From: Clostridium formicaceticum
GTDB taxonomy: Bacteria > Bacillota > Clostridia > Peptostreptococcales > Natronincolaceae
NCBI RefSeq assembly: GCF_001854185.1
Contig: NZ_CP017603.1
Coordinates: 868,001-932,000, forward strand
Direction: 5' to 3'
Length of the DNA: 64,000 bases
In this document: in pieces, positions 24,760-33,765 of the stretch
How positions within the stretch are numbered: position 1 is the stretch's first letter
Layout of the letters: each line of letters opens with the position of its first letter
The notes under the pieces: model-generated
What the model was told of the DNA's origin: nothing
The model's database searches: none
What the model saw: only the letters and a program-made list of their open reading frames with translations
Translations under genes and position numbers: made by a program

Positions 24760-26334
24760 TTAAAACTTAAAACTATATACTTTTTCTATGATAATTTCAT
24801 CCCCTGCCTTGATATCTTCAGGATTTTCTATTTCGTTACTCTCCATAATATGCTGCACAGTAGTGTTATATTTCTTAGCTATTTTCCATAAAGAATCTCC
24901 TTCTTGAAAGAAATAAATGGTTAAACTTGGTTGCTTGGTAACATCTACCGTCTCCTCCAATTCTTCTACATCTGTTACTACATCAATACTTTTTATACAA
25001 TAAGCTTGACAAGCACTACCAATGTTCATTTTTACTTCTATTTGCTCTTCATTTATAATGCTATAATCTAAGTCCTGTACTACTAATTCCACATCTGCAT
25101 CCATGTTGCCCTTTAGTCCTTCAATTTCCACATGGTGTCTGAAGGGAATTTCCTGCATATAACTATAGATGGGTTGTAAACCCTCTTCTGAGGTATAAAT
25201 TACTGTAGTTTCCAATACCCCTTCCAACATAATCTTATTCTCCATTACACTATAATCAGTTGTAATAGGCTTTGCATTGATAGAAAAAACCTGCGCCATA
25301 GGAGGATGATTGGAAGGAAGTTCCAACGTTTCTCTTAAAAGTACCTGGGAACGATGGATTCCTAAGTGCTCTTTTAGCTGTAACTTGCTTTTTTCCAAGT
25401 TTAGCGCTTTTGTGGGGGAATAGGCATCCACAACGACTTCTCTTTTTTGATTTTCCATTACCACTGCCTCTATATTGACAATGCCTTCTACTTCTAAAAT
25501 TCGCCGCTCATCTTCTACATTTTCTTTAATATCAGTATATACCTCATCTACTTTCATTTTTAGCTTATATTCCATGTCACTATAGGCTTCAGGAACTTCA
25601 ATAAAGTGGGTAAAAGGAATTTCTTTTTTAACAATGCTTAAGGAGTTTTCCTCTCCTTCTCCTATATACAATACTTCTAGTAAGACATTCCCCCCCACAA
25701 TGACTTTGCCATCAGTAATTTTGGTTTCCTTTTCAATGGGGATTGCATGCCATTTTAATACTTCTTTTATTTCTGGTAAGTTTCTCTCAAGTTCAAAAGC
25801 ATCCTTTACTAGTGTATCTGAACTATTGCTACCAATGATATCTGTATACTGTAGGGTTTCCTTCAATATTTCAATATCCTCCATACCCTCTAAATCCTTG
25901 GTTATTTCTATATGGCCCTCTTGTTTTCCTTTACCTTCTATATTGATGACTGCCTTTACACCAATCTTTCTTTCATTGTTTAACGTGAAGTCTATGTGTT
26001 CAATTTCTGCTGTTACTTCACTTTTCATCTGAGGGGTTAAACCCTCTAGTTCTATATTTTGCTTGAAATCTGTACTGCTATCAATACCATATAGTGGGGC
26101 CTCTCCCTTTTCAGAGGCATACAACACCTTGAATTGAACTCTTCCCTCTACAAGAATTTTATTTTCTTGTACTTCTTGCTTTGTCACTTGGATGTTGCCA
26201 TCCACTGCAACTACCCTTGAAATATCTGGCTTTGTATCAGGAGCTAGTATATCCCCTTCTATAATGGCTTGAACAGTATTTTCGCCTACTAATTGGTCTA
26301 TTTTTAGCAAATCCTTCATAAGCTCAATCGCCAT
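24760..26334 (-). CDS. sipL: DUF3794 and LysM domain protein, SipL-like spore morphogenetic protein
   Basis: About 524 aa from the ATG at 26334 (GAGGGGGG upstream). Three DUF3794 repeats can be traced by the recurring Y.LEGVL / VEGRVQFKVLY / I-P-F-x-H pattern, and a LysM domain fills about residues 470-520 (FFQEGDSLWKIAKKYNTTV). This is the architecture of SipL, which binds SpoIVA in the mother cell and is needed for coat assembly in Clostridioides difficile. The neighbourhood spoIIR, gntR, ispE, sipL is also reminiscent of that species, which supports the name; it is recalled, not searched. Confidence 0.8.
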   Translation of the reverse strand: MAIELMKDLLKIDQLVGENTVQAIIEGDILAPDTKPDISRVVAVDGNIQVTKQEVQENKILVEGRVQFKVLYASEKGEAPLYGIDSSTDFKQNIELEGLTPQMKSEVTAEIEHIDFTLNNERKIGVKAVINIEGKGKQEGHIEITKDLEGMEDIEILKETLQYTDIIGSNSSDTLVKDAFELERNLPEIKEVLKWHAIPIEKETKITDGKVIVGGNVLLEVLYIGEGEENSLSIVKKEIPFTHFIEVPEAYSDMEYKLKMKVDEVYTDIKENVEDERRILEVEGIVNIEAVVMENQKREVVVDAYSPTKALNLEKSKLQLKEHLGIHRSQVLLRETLELPSNHPPMAQVFSINAKPITTDYSVMENKIMLEGVLETTVIYTSEEGLQPIYSYMQEIPFRHHVEIEGLKGNMDADVELVVQDLDYSIINEEQIEVKMNIGSACQAYCIKSIDVVTDVEELEETVDVTKQPSLTIYFFQEGDSLWKIAKKYNTTVQHIMESNEIENPEDIKAGDEIIIEKVYSFKF

Positions 26335-26484
26335 CTTATTTTCCCCCCTCATATATCATTAAATTTAAATAGAACGCTTATTATATCTTATTTGCCTTTC
26401 GATAAAATATGTTAGAAAGTTTGTCAATTTTAGCTTCTGTCCATAAAATTTTTCTCTACTATATATACGTTTGGTTGATAAAAA

Positions 26485-26518
26485 AAAGAAGTGAAAAATA
26501 ATATTTTTCACTTCTTTT
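26485..26518. terminator. Terminator downstream of the YcdB/SLH gene
   Basis: AAAGAAGTGAAAAAT and ATTTTTCACTTCTTT form a perfect 15-bp stem with a 3-base loop, and A/T runs flank both sides. Confidence 0.8.
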
Positions 26519-26528
26519 CAGGCTAAAT

Positions 26529-28889
26529 TTACCAATCTCTCCTGCCAAATAGCTTGAAGATGCGATAAATTCCCACTGCCGCTTGATCTAAAGTTACATT
26601 TTCGTGCGGCTGATAAGCGTCACCTTCTTTTCTTAAGATATCCATCCCGTAAGCTAATGCCACAGCACCTAGTTTTTCAGGATCTACTTCATCAGCATCC
26701 TTTACTGGAAGCTTATAAATCTCTTTTATTGCAGCTGCTTTTTCTAGCGGTGTTGTCTTTATCAACATTGCTGCAAATTCTTCTTTAGATACAGGCTCTT
26801 CCCCTCGAAAAGCTTCTTTCTTGTTATCTATGAATTTATATTGGACTGCTACCTGTAGATGTTGATAAGCTTCTTCATCGGTGGAAATATCGGTAAATTT
26901 CAATTCTTCTACTTCTTCTACAGGATAATACCAATATCCCATAGCTGCCACCATCATTTTCACAATATCATTTTTTGTCACTTGGTCCTGTAAATCAAAT
27001 TTTTCTAAATCTATCACACCATTGGCCGCCATGATTTTCAGTTCTCGCTCTCCCCAGTGGTTTTGCAATTTTTCCGCTAAGGTAATTACTTTCCTCTCCT
27101 TTGCCTTAGCTTCTTGACCATTCCAGTCTAAAAACTTTCCTGTATGTGCATCTAGATAGCTATATAGCATGGAATTTTTAGGACTATTACTATAAACCAA
27201 CTTTATTTGATCTTCTTTCTGATTTTTGGCTTCTCCTAATTGTACATAGGAGAGCTTAGCTTCTGACTGCTGCGCAAATAAATCCAGTGCTTCTTCCTTG
27301 TCTAGTAAATTTTTAGGTTGCGGCAAGGTGACATCATCCCATCTATACTGTATCCCTTGTAGATCTCCCGTAGTACTATCAATGGTCACTATTATGTAGT
27401 TGTTTAAATAGGGAATATTCTTTTCTTTTCGTGTGAAATTAAAATAATATTCTGGATCAATCACTTTGTGGTCATTATAATAATGAATAGATTCTTGATA
27501 AGTTTGTTCTAGTTCAAGGCTTTTTATCCTTTCAGGATACAAATTCTTTAGCACTTCTATCGCTTTATAATAGGCATCTTCCCATGCTACAGTAGGCTTA
27601 AAGCTTTCTTCTGCCATCATCATTTCCCGCATTCTCCAATTATAATAATTAAACTGGAGAATTTCTTCTGTTTTAGCATCTATCGTTAAATGACCATTGT
27701 TGTAGACATCTTCCTTCAACTGAAATTGCACATTCCATACTTTTCTTTTATTTCCATCTCCATAAATGACATTAGTGCTATAATTCATATTTTCAATTTT
27801 AAAATTTTCATTACCGTAAATCTTTTCTAAAACATTACTAGCTAAGCTAGAAACCTCTTCCTTACTCATTTCCTCGCTGCGAACTTTCTTCTTAGATGTC
27901 AAGTTTTCAAAAATCCCTTTGTCCTTTTCTGATACATTCATTTTTTTCGCTTCCATACTAGGATTTCCTGGATAATTTACCATTTCTCCAGTAACAGCAT
28001 CCACCCATCTACCACCCTCATAGTGTGGAAAGTAAACAAACTTCACCTCTTTTACTACATCTGCATACTGTTTATTTGTATCCCTCACAGGTAAATAACT
28101 CAGGTAAACATCTAGATTTTCTTTAAATACTTCTCTAGCCTTCTCTTCTGTAATGATTGCTGTTTTCTTTGGTAGCGTCTCTTCATTCCAATTCAATCTA
28201 TAGGAGGTCACTTCTCCGCTACCGCTATTAACCCCTATTTGTATGCCATCATTCATCACCGGTACGCCATCTTTTTGTCTAGGATAATAAATATTATATT
28301 CTGTAGGAGTTAGACCGCTACCGTTATCTGCAAAGACATACTGCATATTGTTGGTGTCGTCCTCTAAAATTAACTGATCAAGAAGATGCTTACTGGTATC
28401 TAATAAAAATCTATAGGCAATTTCTTCTGCTTCTTCTCTCGTGTATTGCGCAACATAATTTCCTTGTCCCCTATGATCTTGATGCTTTCTTAGCTCCACC
28501 AGTTCTTTATCTTCATCATTAATCGTAACTTGAAGATGAAGATATTGATTTCTTCCCTGCTGTATAAATCTAACTTCCCACACATACTTATCACTTCTAC
28601 GCCAATCTTCACGATAGTTTACGTTTATCTGAAGGTTTTGTTCTTCTTCTACATCTACATGAAAAAACCGCTTTATATAACTTTTTGCTAGATGTAGTAC
28701 TTCTTCCTCTGTCAAGTGAGCATCTTGAGAGGCAGATCCTTTCTCCGACATCTCATAAGAAACAGCTGCAGCAGAGGTTGTGGCTACTTCTGTTACCGTT
28801 ACAGTTTGAGGCGCAGCAAAAGTAAATCCAGCCTGAGAAATCAGTAACCCCCCCACAATGAAACCACTCAAGGTTTTTTTCAATACCAT
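26529..28889 (-). CDS. Secreted protein with YcdB/YcdC repeats and C-terminal SLH-like region
   Basis: A 786-aa exported protein. A signal peptide (residues 1-26, cleavage near FAAPQ) is followed by two long repeats of the YcdB/YcdC (PepSY-like) type; compare TREEAEEIAYRFLLD and TITEEKAREVFKENLD with SFKPTVAWEDAYYKAIEVL and LLDKEEALDLFAQQ. S-layer-homology-like repeats lie in the last 140 residues (AANGVIDLEKFDLQDQVTK, PVSKEEFAAML, LDQAAVGIYRIF). The repeats probably act on the cell surface and SLH anchors the protein to wall polysaccharide. Function unknown; single gene with its own terminator. Confidence 0.8.
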   Translation of the reverse strand: MVLKKTLSGFIVGGLLISQAGFTFAAPQTVTVTEVATTSAAAVSYEMSEKGSASQDAHLTEEEVLHLAKSYIKRFFHVDVEEEQNLQINVNYREDWRRSDKYVWEVRFIQQGRNQYLHLQVTINDEDKELVELRKHQDHRGQGNYVAQYTREEAEEIAYRFLLDTSKHLLDQLILEDDTNNMQYVFADNGSGLTPTEYNIYYPRQKDGVPVMNDGIQIGVNSGSGEVTSYRLNWNEETLPKKTAIITEEKAREVFKENLDVYLSYLPVRDTNKQYADVVKEVKFVYFPHYEGGRWVDAVTGEMVNYPGNPSMEAKKMNVSEKDKGIFENLTSKKKVRSEEMSKEEVSSLASNVLEKIYGNENFKIENMNYSTNVIYGDGNKRKVWNVQFQLKEDVYNNGHLTIDAKTEEILQFNYYNWRMREMMMAEESFKPTVAWEDAYYKAIEVLKNLYPERIKSLELEQTYQESIHYYNDHKVIDPEYYFNFTRKEKNIPYLNNYIIVTIDSTTGDLQGIQYRWDDVTLPQPKNLLDKEEALDLFAQQSEAKLSYVQLGEAKNQKEDQIKLVYSNSPKNSMLYSYLDAHTGKFLDWNGQEAKAKERKVITLAEKLQNHWGERELKIMAANGVIDLEKFDLQDQVTKNDIVKMMVAAMGYWYYPVEEVEELKFTDISTDEEAYQHLQVAVQYKFIDNKKEAFRGEEPVSKEEFAAMLIKTTPLEKAAAIKEIYKLPVKDADEVDPEKLGAVALAYGMDILRKEGDAYQPHENVTLDQAAVGIYRIFKLFGRRDW

Positions 28890-29010
28890 GAAAACACATC
28901 CTTTCCATTTTATGCAATATTTTCCTTAATTATTAGACGCATCCATCATAAAAAAGTTTCAATTAGCCGAATTTATTTTGAGAATGTAGCACTTGATCTC
29001 CCGCTTGCAT

Positions 29011-29099
29011 AAGTAGATAACCCAAATCTTTGATTTGGTGTTAGTCACTTAGCTTGTTCTCCTAAAAGCAGAGGCCTTAACAATACACCGAAGGATAAA
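29011..29099. repeat. Dispersed palindromic repeat, copy B
   Basis: The 40-nt hairpin at 29011-29050 is identical, base for base, to copy A (12900-12939). The tail at 29077-29099 (TTAACAATACACCGAAGGAT...) differs from copy A at two positions. It lies between the YcdB gene's 5' end and the argF terminator. Confidence 0.65.
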
Positions 29100-29116
29100 G
29101 TTTGAAATTTTTAGCA

Positions 29117-29150
29117 TAAAAAACAGGACAGTAAAGTTTGTCCTATTTTT
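29117..29150 (-). terminator. Terminator of argF
   Basis: AGGACA (29125-29130) and TGTCCT (29139-29144), with flanking A/T pairs, form the stem. On the minus strand a T6 run follows, 20 bp past the argF stop. Confidence 0.75.
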
Positions 29151-29170
29151 GTGGTTGCTTATTATGATGA

Positions 29171-30163
29171 TTATAAAGTTGCCACCATCACTGCTTTGAT
29201 TGTATGCATTCTATTTTCTGCTTCATCAAAAACAACAGAGTGTTTACTTCTAAAAACTTCATCAGTAACTTCCATTTCCTTTAAACCAAACTTCTCATAG
29301 ATTTCAACCCCAATTTTTGTTTCTAAGTCATGAAAGGAAGGTAAGCAATGCATAAAAATCACATCAGGATTTCCTGTTTTTCTTATCATGTCCATATTGA
29401 CTTGATAAGCAGATAACTGCTTAATTCTGGCTTCAAATTGGTCTTCTTCCCCCATAGACACCCATACATCGGTATAGATAACATCCGCATCCTTGACGCC
29501 TTCCGCAACATCTTCTGTCAAAGTAATTTTCGCTCCTGTTTCCTTTGCTACTTCCTGCATTTCAGCAACTAACGCCTCCCCTGGGAACAGTTCTTTCGGG
29601 GCTACTGCCCTAAAGTCCATCCCCAGCTTCGCCGCACCAATCATTAAAGAGTTACCCATATTGTTTCTTGCATCACCAATATAGGCAAATTTCACCTTGT
29701 TTAAAGGTTTATGTACATGTTCTGTAATCGTTAATAAGTCTGCTAATATTTGTGTGGGATGATAAAGGTCGGTTAATCCATTCCATACTGGTACACCAGA
29801 ATGTGTTGCTAATAACTCCACTGTTTCTTGTTTATAACCTCTAAATTCAATACCATCATAGTATCTCCCTAACACTTTTGCTGTATCTTCTATAGATTCT
29901 TTTTTGCTTATTTGAGAGTCATTGGCTCCTAAAAAGGTCACATGTGCTCCTTCGTCGAAGGCGGCTACCTCAAATGCACATCTGGTTCTTGTAGAGGTCT
30001 TTTCAAATAATAATACAATATTCTTTCCCACTAACAAATTTCCTTGAATGCCCATTCTTTTCTTAGCTTTTAGGTCCTTTGCTAAGTTAAGTAAGTAGTG
30101 AATCTCCTGTGGGGTAAAATCCTTTAGCGTTAGCAAGCTTCTTCCTTTTAAATTTACTGGCAT
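29171..30163 (-). CDS. argF: Ornithine carbamoyltransferase
   Basis: Makes citrulline from ornithine and carbamoyl phosphate, or the reverse in arginine catabolism. 330 aa from the ATG at 30163 (GAGGAGG 8 bases upstream). The carbamoyl-phosphate loop is STRTRCAFE. The ornithine-binding region DVWVSMGEE and the catalytic HCLPSFHD loop (usually HCLPAFHD) are present. No arginine-biosynthesis or arc genes are adjacent, so the anabolic or catabolic role is open. Single gene. Confidence 0.95.
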   Translation of the reverse strand: MPVNLKGRSLLTLKDFTPQEIHYLLNLAKDLKAKKRMGIQGNLLVGKNIVLLFEKTSTRTRCAFEVAAFDEGAHVTFLGANDSQISKKESIEDTAKVLGRYYDGIEFRGYKQETVELLATHSGVPVWNGLTDLYHPTQILADLLTITEHVHKPLNKVKFAYIGDARNNMGNSLMIGAAKLGMDFRAVAPKELFPGEALVAEMQEVAKETGAKITLTEDVAEGVKDADVIYTDVWVSMGEEDQFEARIKQLSAYQVNMDMIRKTGNPDVIFMHCLPSFHDLETKIGVEIYEKFGLKEMEVTDEVFRSKHSVVFDEAENRMHTIKAVMVATL

Positions 30164-30455
30164 CAATAATTCCTCCTCATTTTTATTTTGTTATCATTAA
30201 GCTAATGCCTATAATTTTGTTATAAGTATTCCCTTACTACTATAAAATCTTCAATTTTTGTTATTTCTATCTCTCATTTCTTGAAGGTACCCACCACGTT
30301 CAGACGTGGAAGATTCCTACTGCATCGATTTGAAGCTTCTAGAATAACAAGACCTTATATAAAATTTTATCAATCAGAAGCTTTATCTCTATCATAAGTT
30401 ATAAAGACTTCATGAGCAACAAAAAAATAATAAACCACCTAATAGGTGGTCTATA
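30164..30455. other. argF upstream region with a short palindrome
   Basis: Contains a 6-bp hairpin CCACGT/ACGTGG (30294-30309) in a context (ACCCACCACGTTCAGACGTGG) that looks like an IS200/IS605-type end, and the veg terminator at 30434-30453. No intact mobile element. Confidence 0.4.
30434..30453 (-). terminator. Terminator of veg
   Basis: ACCACCT and AGGTGGT with a 3-base loop. A minus-strand T-rich run follows. It begins immediately after the veg stop. Confidence 0.8.
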
Positions 30456-30722
30456 TTAACTAACTTTTATTTGATGATTGTCTTTACTTATGGTGACTTC
30501 AACTGCCTCAGTAAGAATATCTGAATAACTATAGGAGACTCTTCTAACAGAATCATAACCTCCATTAATCTTCACTATAAATATACTAGGATAGGTATTT
30601 TCTAAAACGCCTTCTCGAATCATTGTTCTTTTTCGCCCTTTATTGGCCTTCAGGGTTACTTTTTGTCCTACGTAGCCTTCGATATTCTTTCTAATTTCAT
30701 TTAAGGTATTTTTATCTGCCAA
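30456..30722 (-). CDS. veg: Veg protein
   Basis: 88-aa Veg homologue (Bacillus Veg stimulates biofilm matrix genes). Conserved stretches are LKANKGRKRTMIREGVLENTYP and the ERVSYSYADILTE-like RRVSYSYSDILTE. I place the start at the TTG at 30722 (AAGGTGATGG upstream). The open frame extends 29 codons further, but a consensus promoter (30757-30785) lies inside that stretch and the extra residues have no counterpart in Veg proteins. Confidence 0.88.
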   Translation of the reverse strand: MADKNTLNEIRKNIEGYVGQKVTLKANKGRKRTMIREGVLENTYPSIFIVKINGGYDSVRRVSYSYSDILTEAVEVTISKDNHQIKVS

Positions 30723-30756
30723 ACCATCACCTTCTTTCACATCTCTAACAACATAT

Positions 30757-30785
30757 ATCATACCATAATTACAGAAGGTTGTCAA
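30757..30785 (-). promoter_or_regulatory. Sigma-A promoter of veg
   Basis: TTGACA (30785-30780), a 17-bp spacer and TATGAT (30762-30757) on the minus strand, about 35 bp before the TTG start. The Bacillus veg promoter is likewise very strong. Confidence 0.75.
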
Positions 30786-30926
30786 ACACTTTAATAAAAT
30801 ATTATACAATGTTTTGTCCTAAGTTGTCAATAAATCTTTTTTCTATATTTATAGCAAAAAGAAAACTTTTCTCTAGTAATGAAGAGAATACCTTTTATTT
30901 CTTCAATTTTATACTAAACGGATACG

Positions 30927-32408
30927 CTATTCTATGGCGTATCCATAATACTTAACAATTCCATTAGCTATAGCCAATGCAGCCTTCCTTTTAAAGGCTT
31001 CCTTCATCAATAACTTTTCTTCTTCAGGATTTGATAGATAGGCTACCTCTATATGAAGAGAACTTACCTTTACATCCCTCAGTAAAAAAAACTCAGCGGT
31101 TTTTACTCCTCTATTTACAGTCCCTAACTTTTCTGAAATTTCTTCTACAATCTCCTTTGCTAACCTTCTGGCCTCCTTATCACCTCTGTAATAATAAACC
31201 TCTGTACCAGAAATGGAGGGATATTTAAAATAGTTTTGATGAATGGTAATAAAAAAATGAGGTGAAATTTTGTTAACCATAGCAGCTCTTTGGGTAAGAG
31301 GAATATACTGATCTTTTTCCCTGGTGATATATACTTCTGCCCCTAGCTCTTGAAGACGCTCTCGTAAATGTTGACAAATCTCTAGGTTGACGTCTTTTTC
31401 TCTTAACCCTGAGGCACCTACGTTGTCTTCTCCCTTTTCTCCACCATGGGCAGCATCAATAACTATAGTTTTACCTTTAAGCGGCTTTTTTATGTCTCTT
31501 ATTTCGATATTTTTCAACACAATGCCTGTATAATAATATTTTAAAATTTCTTCTGCCTTTTTCCCTTCCTTCGCCATTTGATTTGCTCCATATTGACAGA
31601 GTCCCACGCCATCTCCCTTACCCCTAGTAAAAAAACGAATTTTTTCTGGTCTCCAACTAACACGAGTAGAGTTCAAGTGTAACAATTCCATCAACTGTTT
31701 TCCTTCAAATTCTTTTCCAGCTATTTTTAGCTTTATCACTCTGCCCTGTTCATCCCGTACAATATCGTAAAACATATTTTCTATTTCCATATTTTTCACT
31801 ACATTTTCTTTAGCAAACTGAACACCTAATCTTTCCTCTATATCCTTAATAGATAAATCTCTATAGTTTAACGAATAAGGTGTTTTTTCACAGTAACTAC
31901 ATAATACTTTTCGTAGATATTGAACAATATTTCCGTCCACATTCTCACTATTTTCTGTGGCACCACCACAAACCGTATGAAATCTTGCATCAATAGGCTT
32001 ATCATTAAAAAAAATAATGATATCTTTTGTATCATCTATCACCTTTTTCAAAATGTTTATATTTCTTTCATATTCTTCTCCCCAAACTTGGCGATAGTCC
32101 TCTAATGCTATAATTCCTTCAAACGTATCGAGAGATAGGTCTGCTTCTGGTACATCCTTGACGCCACTGCCGCCAAAAACCTTAAGTCCTTTAGCGATTC
32201 TTGTTCGCATAATAATACTTTGACTTTTTAGGGCCTCTATATGAAAAGTTAGCGGCATACTCCAAGCCACCAACTCTTTAACCAGCTCCTCCAGCGACTT
32301 TGATATTATTTTTTTTTCATACGGATTGTATAAGTTAATATATATGATCTCACCTACCTGCTTCAACTCCTTTACCCCCTTATTCTTTTGAATCCTACAG
32401 ATTTTCAT
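30927..32408 (-). CDS. SpoIID-domain/N-acetylmuramoyl-L-alanine amidase fusion
   Basis: A 493-aa two-domain protein. Residues about 20-300 form a SpoIID/LytB domain with the zinc-type motif FHTVCGGATEN and CSYCEKTPY, and a GKGDGVGLCQYGA segment. Residues about 310-490 form an Amidase_3 domain with zinc ligands in IDAAHGG, the glutamate in REKDVNLE, H in ITIHQNY and the catalytic glutamate in HIEVAYLSN. The SpoIID glutamate expected in an A.EMP motif is absent (VAWSMPLTF), so this half may only assist the amidase. No signal peptide is evident. The start could instead be a TTG at 32366. It probably acts in spore or septal peptidoglycan hydrolysis. Confidence 0.85.
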   Translation of the reverse strand: MKICRIQKNKGVKELKQVGEIIYINLYNPYEKKIISKSLEELVKELVAWSMPLTFHIEALKSQSIIMRTRIAKGLKVFGGSGVKDVPEADLSLDTFEGIIALEDYRQVWGEEYERNINILKKVIDDTKDIIIFFNDKPIDARFHTVCGGATENSENVDGNIVQYLRKVLCSYCEKTPYSLNYRDLSIKDIEERLGVQFAKENVVKNMEIENMFYDIVRDEQGRVIKLKIAGKEFEGKQLMELLHLNSTRVSWRPEKIRFFTRGKGDGVGLCQYGANQMAKEGKKAEEILKYYYTGIVLKNIEIRDIKKPLKGKTIVIDAAHGGEKGEDNVGASGLREKDVNLEICQHLRERLQELGAEVYITREKDQYIPLTQRAAMVNKISPHFFITIHQNYFKYPSISGTEVYYYRGDKEARRLAKEIVEEISEKLGTVNRGVKTAEFFLLRDVKVSSLHIEVAYLSNPEEEKLLMKEAFKRKAALAIANGIVKYYGYAIE

Positions 32409-32556
32409 TCCTTTATTAGGAATCTATTACTGTAGTATATAATATGAAAAAAAACAATTCCTTGTGCATAAATCCAACTTCTATTGCATATAGGAGTTAT
32501 TATATTTTCCAGATAAAAAGTGGGTAGGTTTTTATCATTGTATCATCTAAATTTAA

Positions 32557-32994
32557 TTACTTTTTTTCTTGAAAGGTATTGATTAAAACCTCTAAAGCTT
32601 TATAGATATCCTCCTTTTTGTTCTCCTCCAGCTCATTTAGCTTTTCATCAATAGCATCTAATAGTTTACTTTTTATTTGATTTACTTTTTTGTTTCCTAA
32701 TTCTGTCAAACTCACATAAACATTTCTACGATCTTTAGAGGAACTACTTCTTTCTACATAGCCATCCTCCACTAATTTATTTAACATACAGGTCATAGTG
32801 CCCTTACTCACCTCAATGGCTTCGCTAAGGTTAGACATATTGCAAAGGCCAAAACCTTCAATAATAAATAATGCTTGAAATTGAGCTAAGGTTAAACCCT
32901 CTTGATTTCTAATATTTTTATACTGATACTTCATCCAACTGCCAAAAGAAATAAAAAAATTTTGAAGCATTTGAGGGGTTTGTTGCTTTTTCAA
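32557..32994 (-). CDS. MarR-family transcriptional regulator
   Basis: A 145-aa winged-helix regulator. The recognition region is NLSEAIEVSKGTMTCMLNKL and the wing is GYVERSSSSKDRRNVYVSLTE, with the DxRxxxV signature. The start is read as TTG at 32994. A promoter (TTGAAA, 18 bp, TATAAT; 33058-33029, minus strand) lies upstream in a divergent region shared with a zinc-ribbon micro-ORF, which is a possible target. Confidence 0.87.
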   Translation of the reverse strand: MKKQQTPQMLQNFFISFGSWMKYQYKNIRNQEGLTLAQFQALFIIEGFGLCNMSNLSEAIEVSKGTMTCMLNKLVEDGYVERSSSSKDRRNVYVSLTELGNKKVNQIKSKLLDAIDEKLNELEENKKEDIYKALEVLINTFQEKK

Positions 32995-33028
32995 CCTTCA
33001 TCAACCTTTCTTTTTGTGTATGTTATTT

Positions 33029-33058
33029 ATTATATAATTATTATCCCCATAGTTTCAA
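33029..33058 (-). promoter_or_regulatory. Promoter of the MarR gene
   Basis: TTGAAA (33058-33053) and TATAAT (33034-33029) with 18-bp spacing on the minus strand. The -10 lies in an AT-rich imperfect palindrome that could be a MarR operator. Confidence 0.55.
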
Positions 33059-33089
33059 GTTGAAATAGTTTGTTTTTGAAAATATTTGC

Positions 33090-33118
33090 TTGTCAAAGTA
33101 TTTCCAATCGGGTATAAT
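33090..33118 (+). promoter_or_regulatory. Sigma-A promoter of the zinc-ribbon micro-ORF
   Basis: TTGTCA (33090-33095), 17-bp spacer, TATAAT (33113-33118). About 100 nt of untranslated leader follows before the ATG. Confidence 0.65.
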
Positions 33119-33227
33119 ATATAAGTGAAGGTATATGAATTTTGTCAAAACATTAGCTTTCTATATATTTTTATAAACTAAAAATTATACAATATACAGT
33201 ATTCAATAAAATTTTAGGAGGGATATC

Positions 33228-33398
33228 ATGCGATGCCCTATTTGTGGCAATGAAAACACAGGAAAACTCAGCAAATCTCGCTATTTTTGCAGTAACTGTT
33301 TTATAGAAATTTTTTATTCTAGAGCAAGCGAATTACAGATTCTAAAAATATTAGAGGATGGCTCTACCTTTACCCTTGCCCTTACGGAAAACAACTAA
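33228..33398 (+). CDS. Zinc-ribbon micro-protein (56 aa)
   Basis: A short gene with an excellent ribosome binding site (AGGAGGG, 5 bases), its own promoter and its own strong terminator. MRCPICGNENTGKL and YFCSNCFIEIF form a CPxCG...CxxC four-cysteine zinc ribbon (C3, C6, C21, C24), followed by a helical tail ending ALTENN. Function unknown; treble-clef or rubredoxin-like micro-proteins of this type are common in Clostridia. It converges on the selenoprotein gene at 33449. Confidence 0.75.
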   Translation: MRCPICGNENTGKLSKSRYFCSNCFIEIFYSRASELQILKILEDGSTFTLALTENN

Positions 33399-33436
33399 CC
33401 CCTTTTTTTAAATATAAAAAAGGGGTTAGTTGTTTT
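33393..33436. terminator. Terminator between the zinc-ribbon gene and the convergent HesB-like gene
   Basis: AACTAACCCCTTTTTT and AAAAAAGGGGTTAGTT form a 16-bp stem that overlaps the micro-ORF stop. GTTTTT follows on the plus strand. It can work in both directions. Confidence 0.85.
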
Positions 33437-33448
33437 TACACTACTGGA

Positions 33449-33742
33449 TTAACAGCACCCACTGCTATATCTTTGTGTTATAACAAATTTTTTTGTAAAC
33501 CAATTTTTTATATAGTCTAGTACTAAATCTTTTTGCATAAGCTGCTGCTCTAATTGCTGATCAACAATAAATTGTATTCCCTCCACATGCTTTATTATGT
33601 CTGCATCCTTTGCCTCCTCCAGAGACACGCCAAACTTAGGTCCGCCTCAGCCGATACCACTGATAAATATACGTATAGCTTTATTCGTTTCATTACGTCT
33701 CGCTATTTCCTCTTTTGCTGCCTGGGTTACTGTAATTCCCAT
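33449..33742 (-). CDS. HesB/IscA-like selenoprotein with in-frame UGA (Sec32)
   Basis: The frame from ATG 33742 (AAAGGAGTG upstream) to TAA 33449 encodes 97 aa if the UGA at 33649-33647 is read as selenocysteine. The motif reads SGIG-Sec-GGPKFG, exactly where HesB/IscA-like proteins have GCGGP. The reading frame continues for 65 codons past the UGA without decay and ends SSGCC. A hairpin GUCUC-UGGAG-GAGGC with a GG in its apical loop starts about 20 nt after the UGA, as expected for a bacterial SECIS. HesB-like proteins are a known prokaryotic selenoprotein family; the role is probably Fe-S or redox related. A good promoter lies upstream (33795-33823). Confidence 0.85.
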
Positions 33743-33765
33743 CACTTTCACTCCTTTACAATTTG

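Noticed and set aside
30723-30809. N-terminal extension of veg
   Set aside because: A consensus promoter lies within it, and known Veg proteins start near the TTG at 30722.
33449-33742. Reading the HesB-like gene as a pseudogene with a nonsense mutation
   Set aside because: The stop is UGA exactly at the family's cysteine position, the frame continues cleanly to a conserved-looking end, and promoter, ribosome binding site and SECIS-like hairpin are intact.
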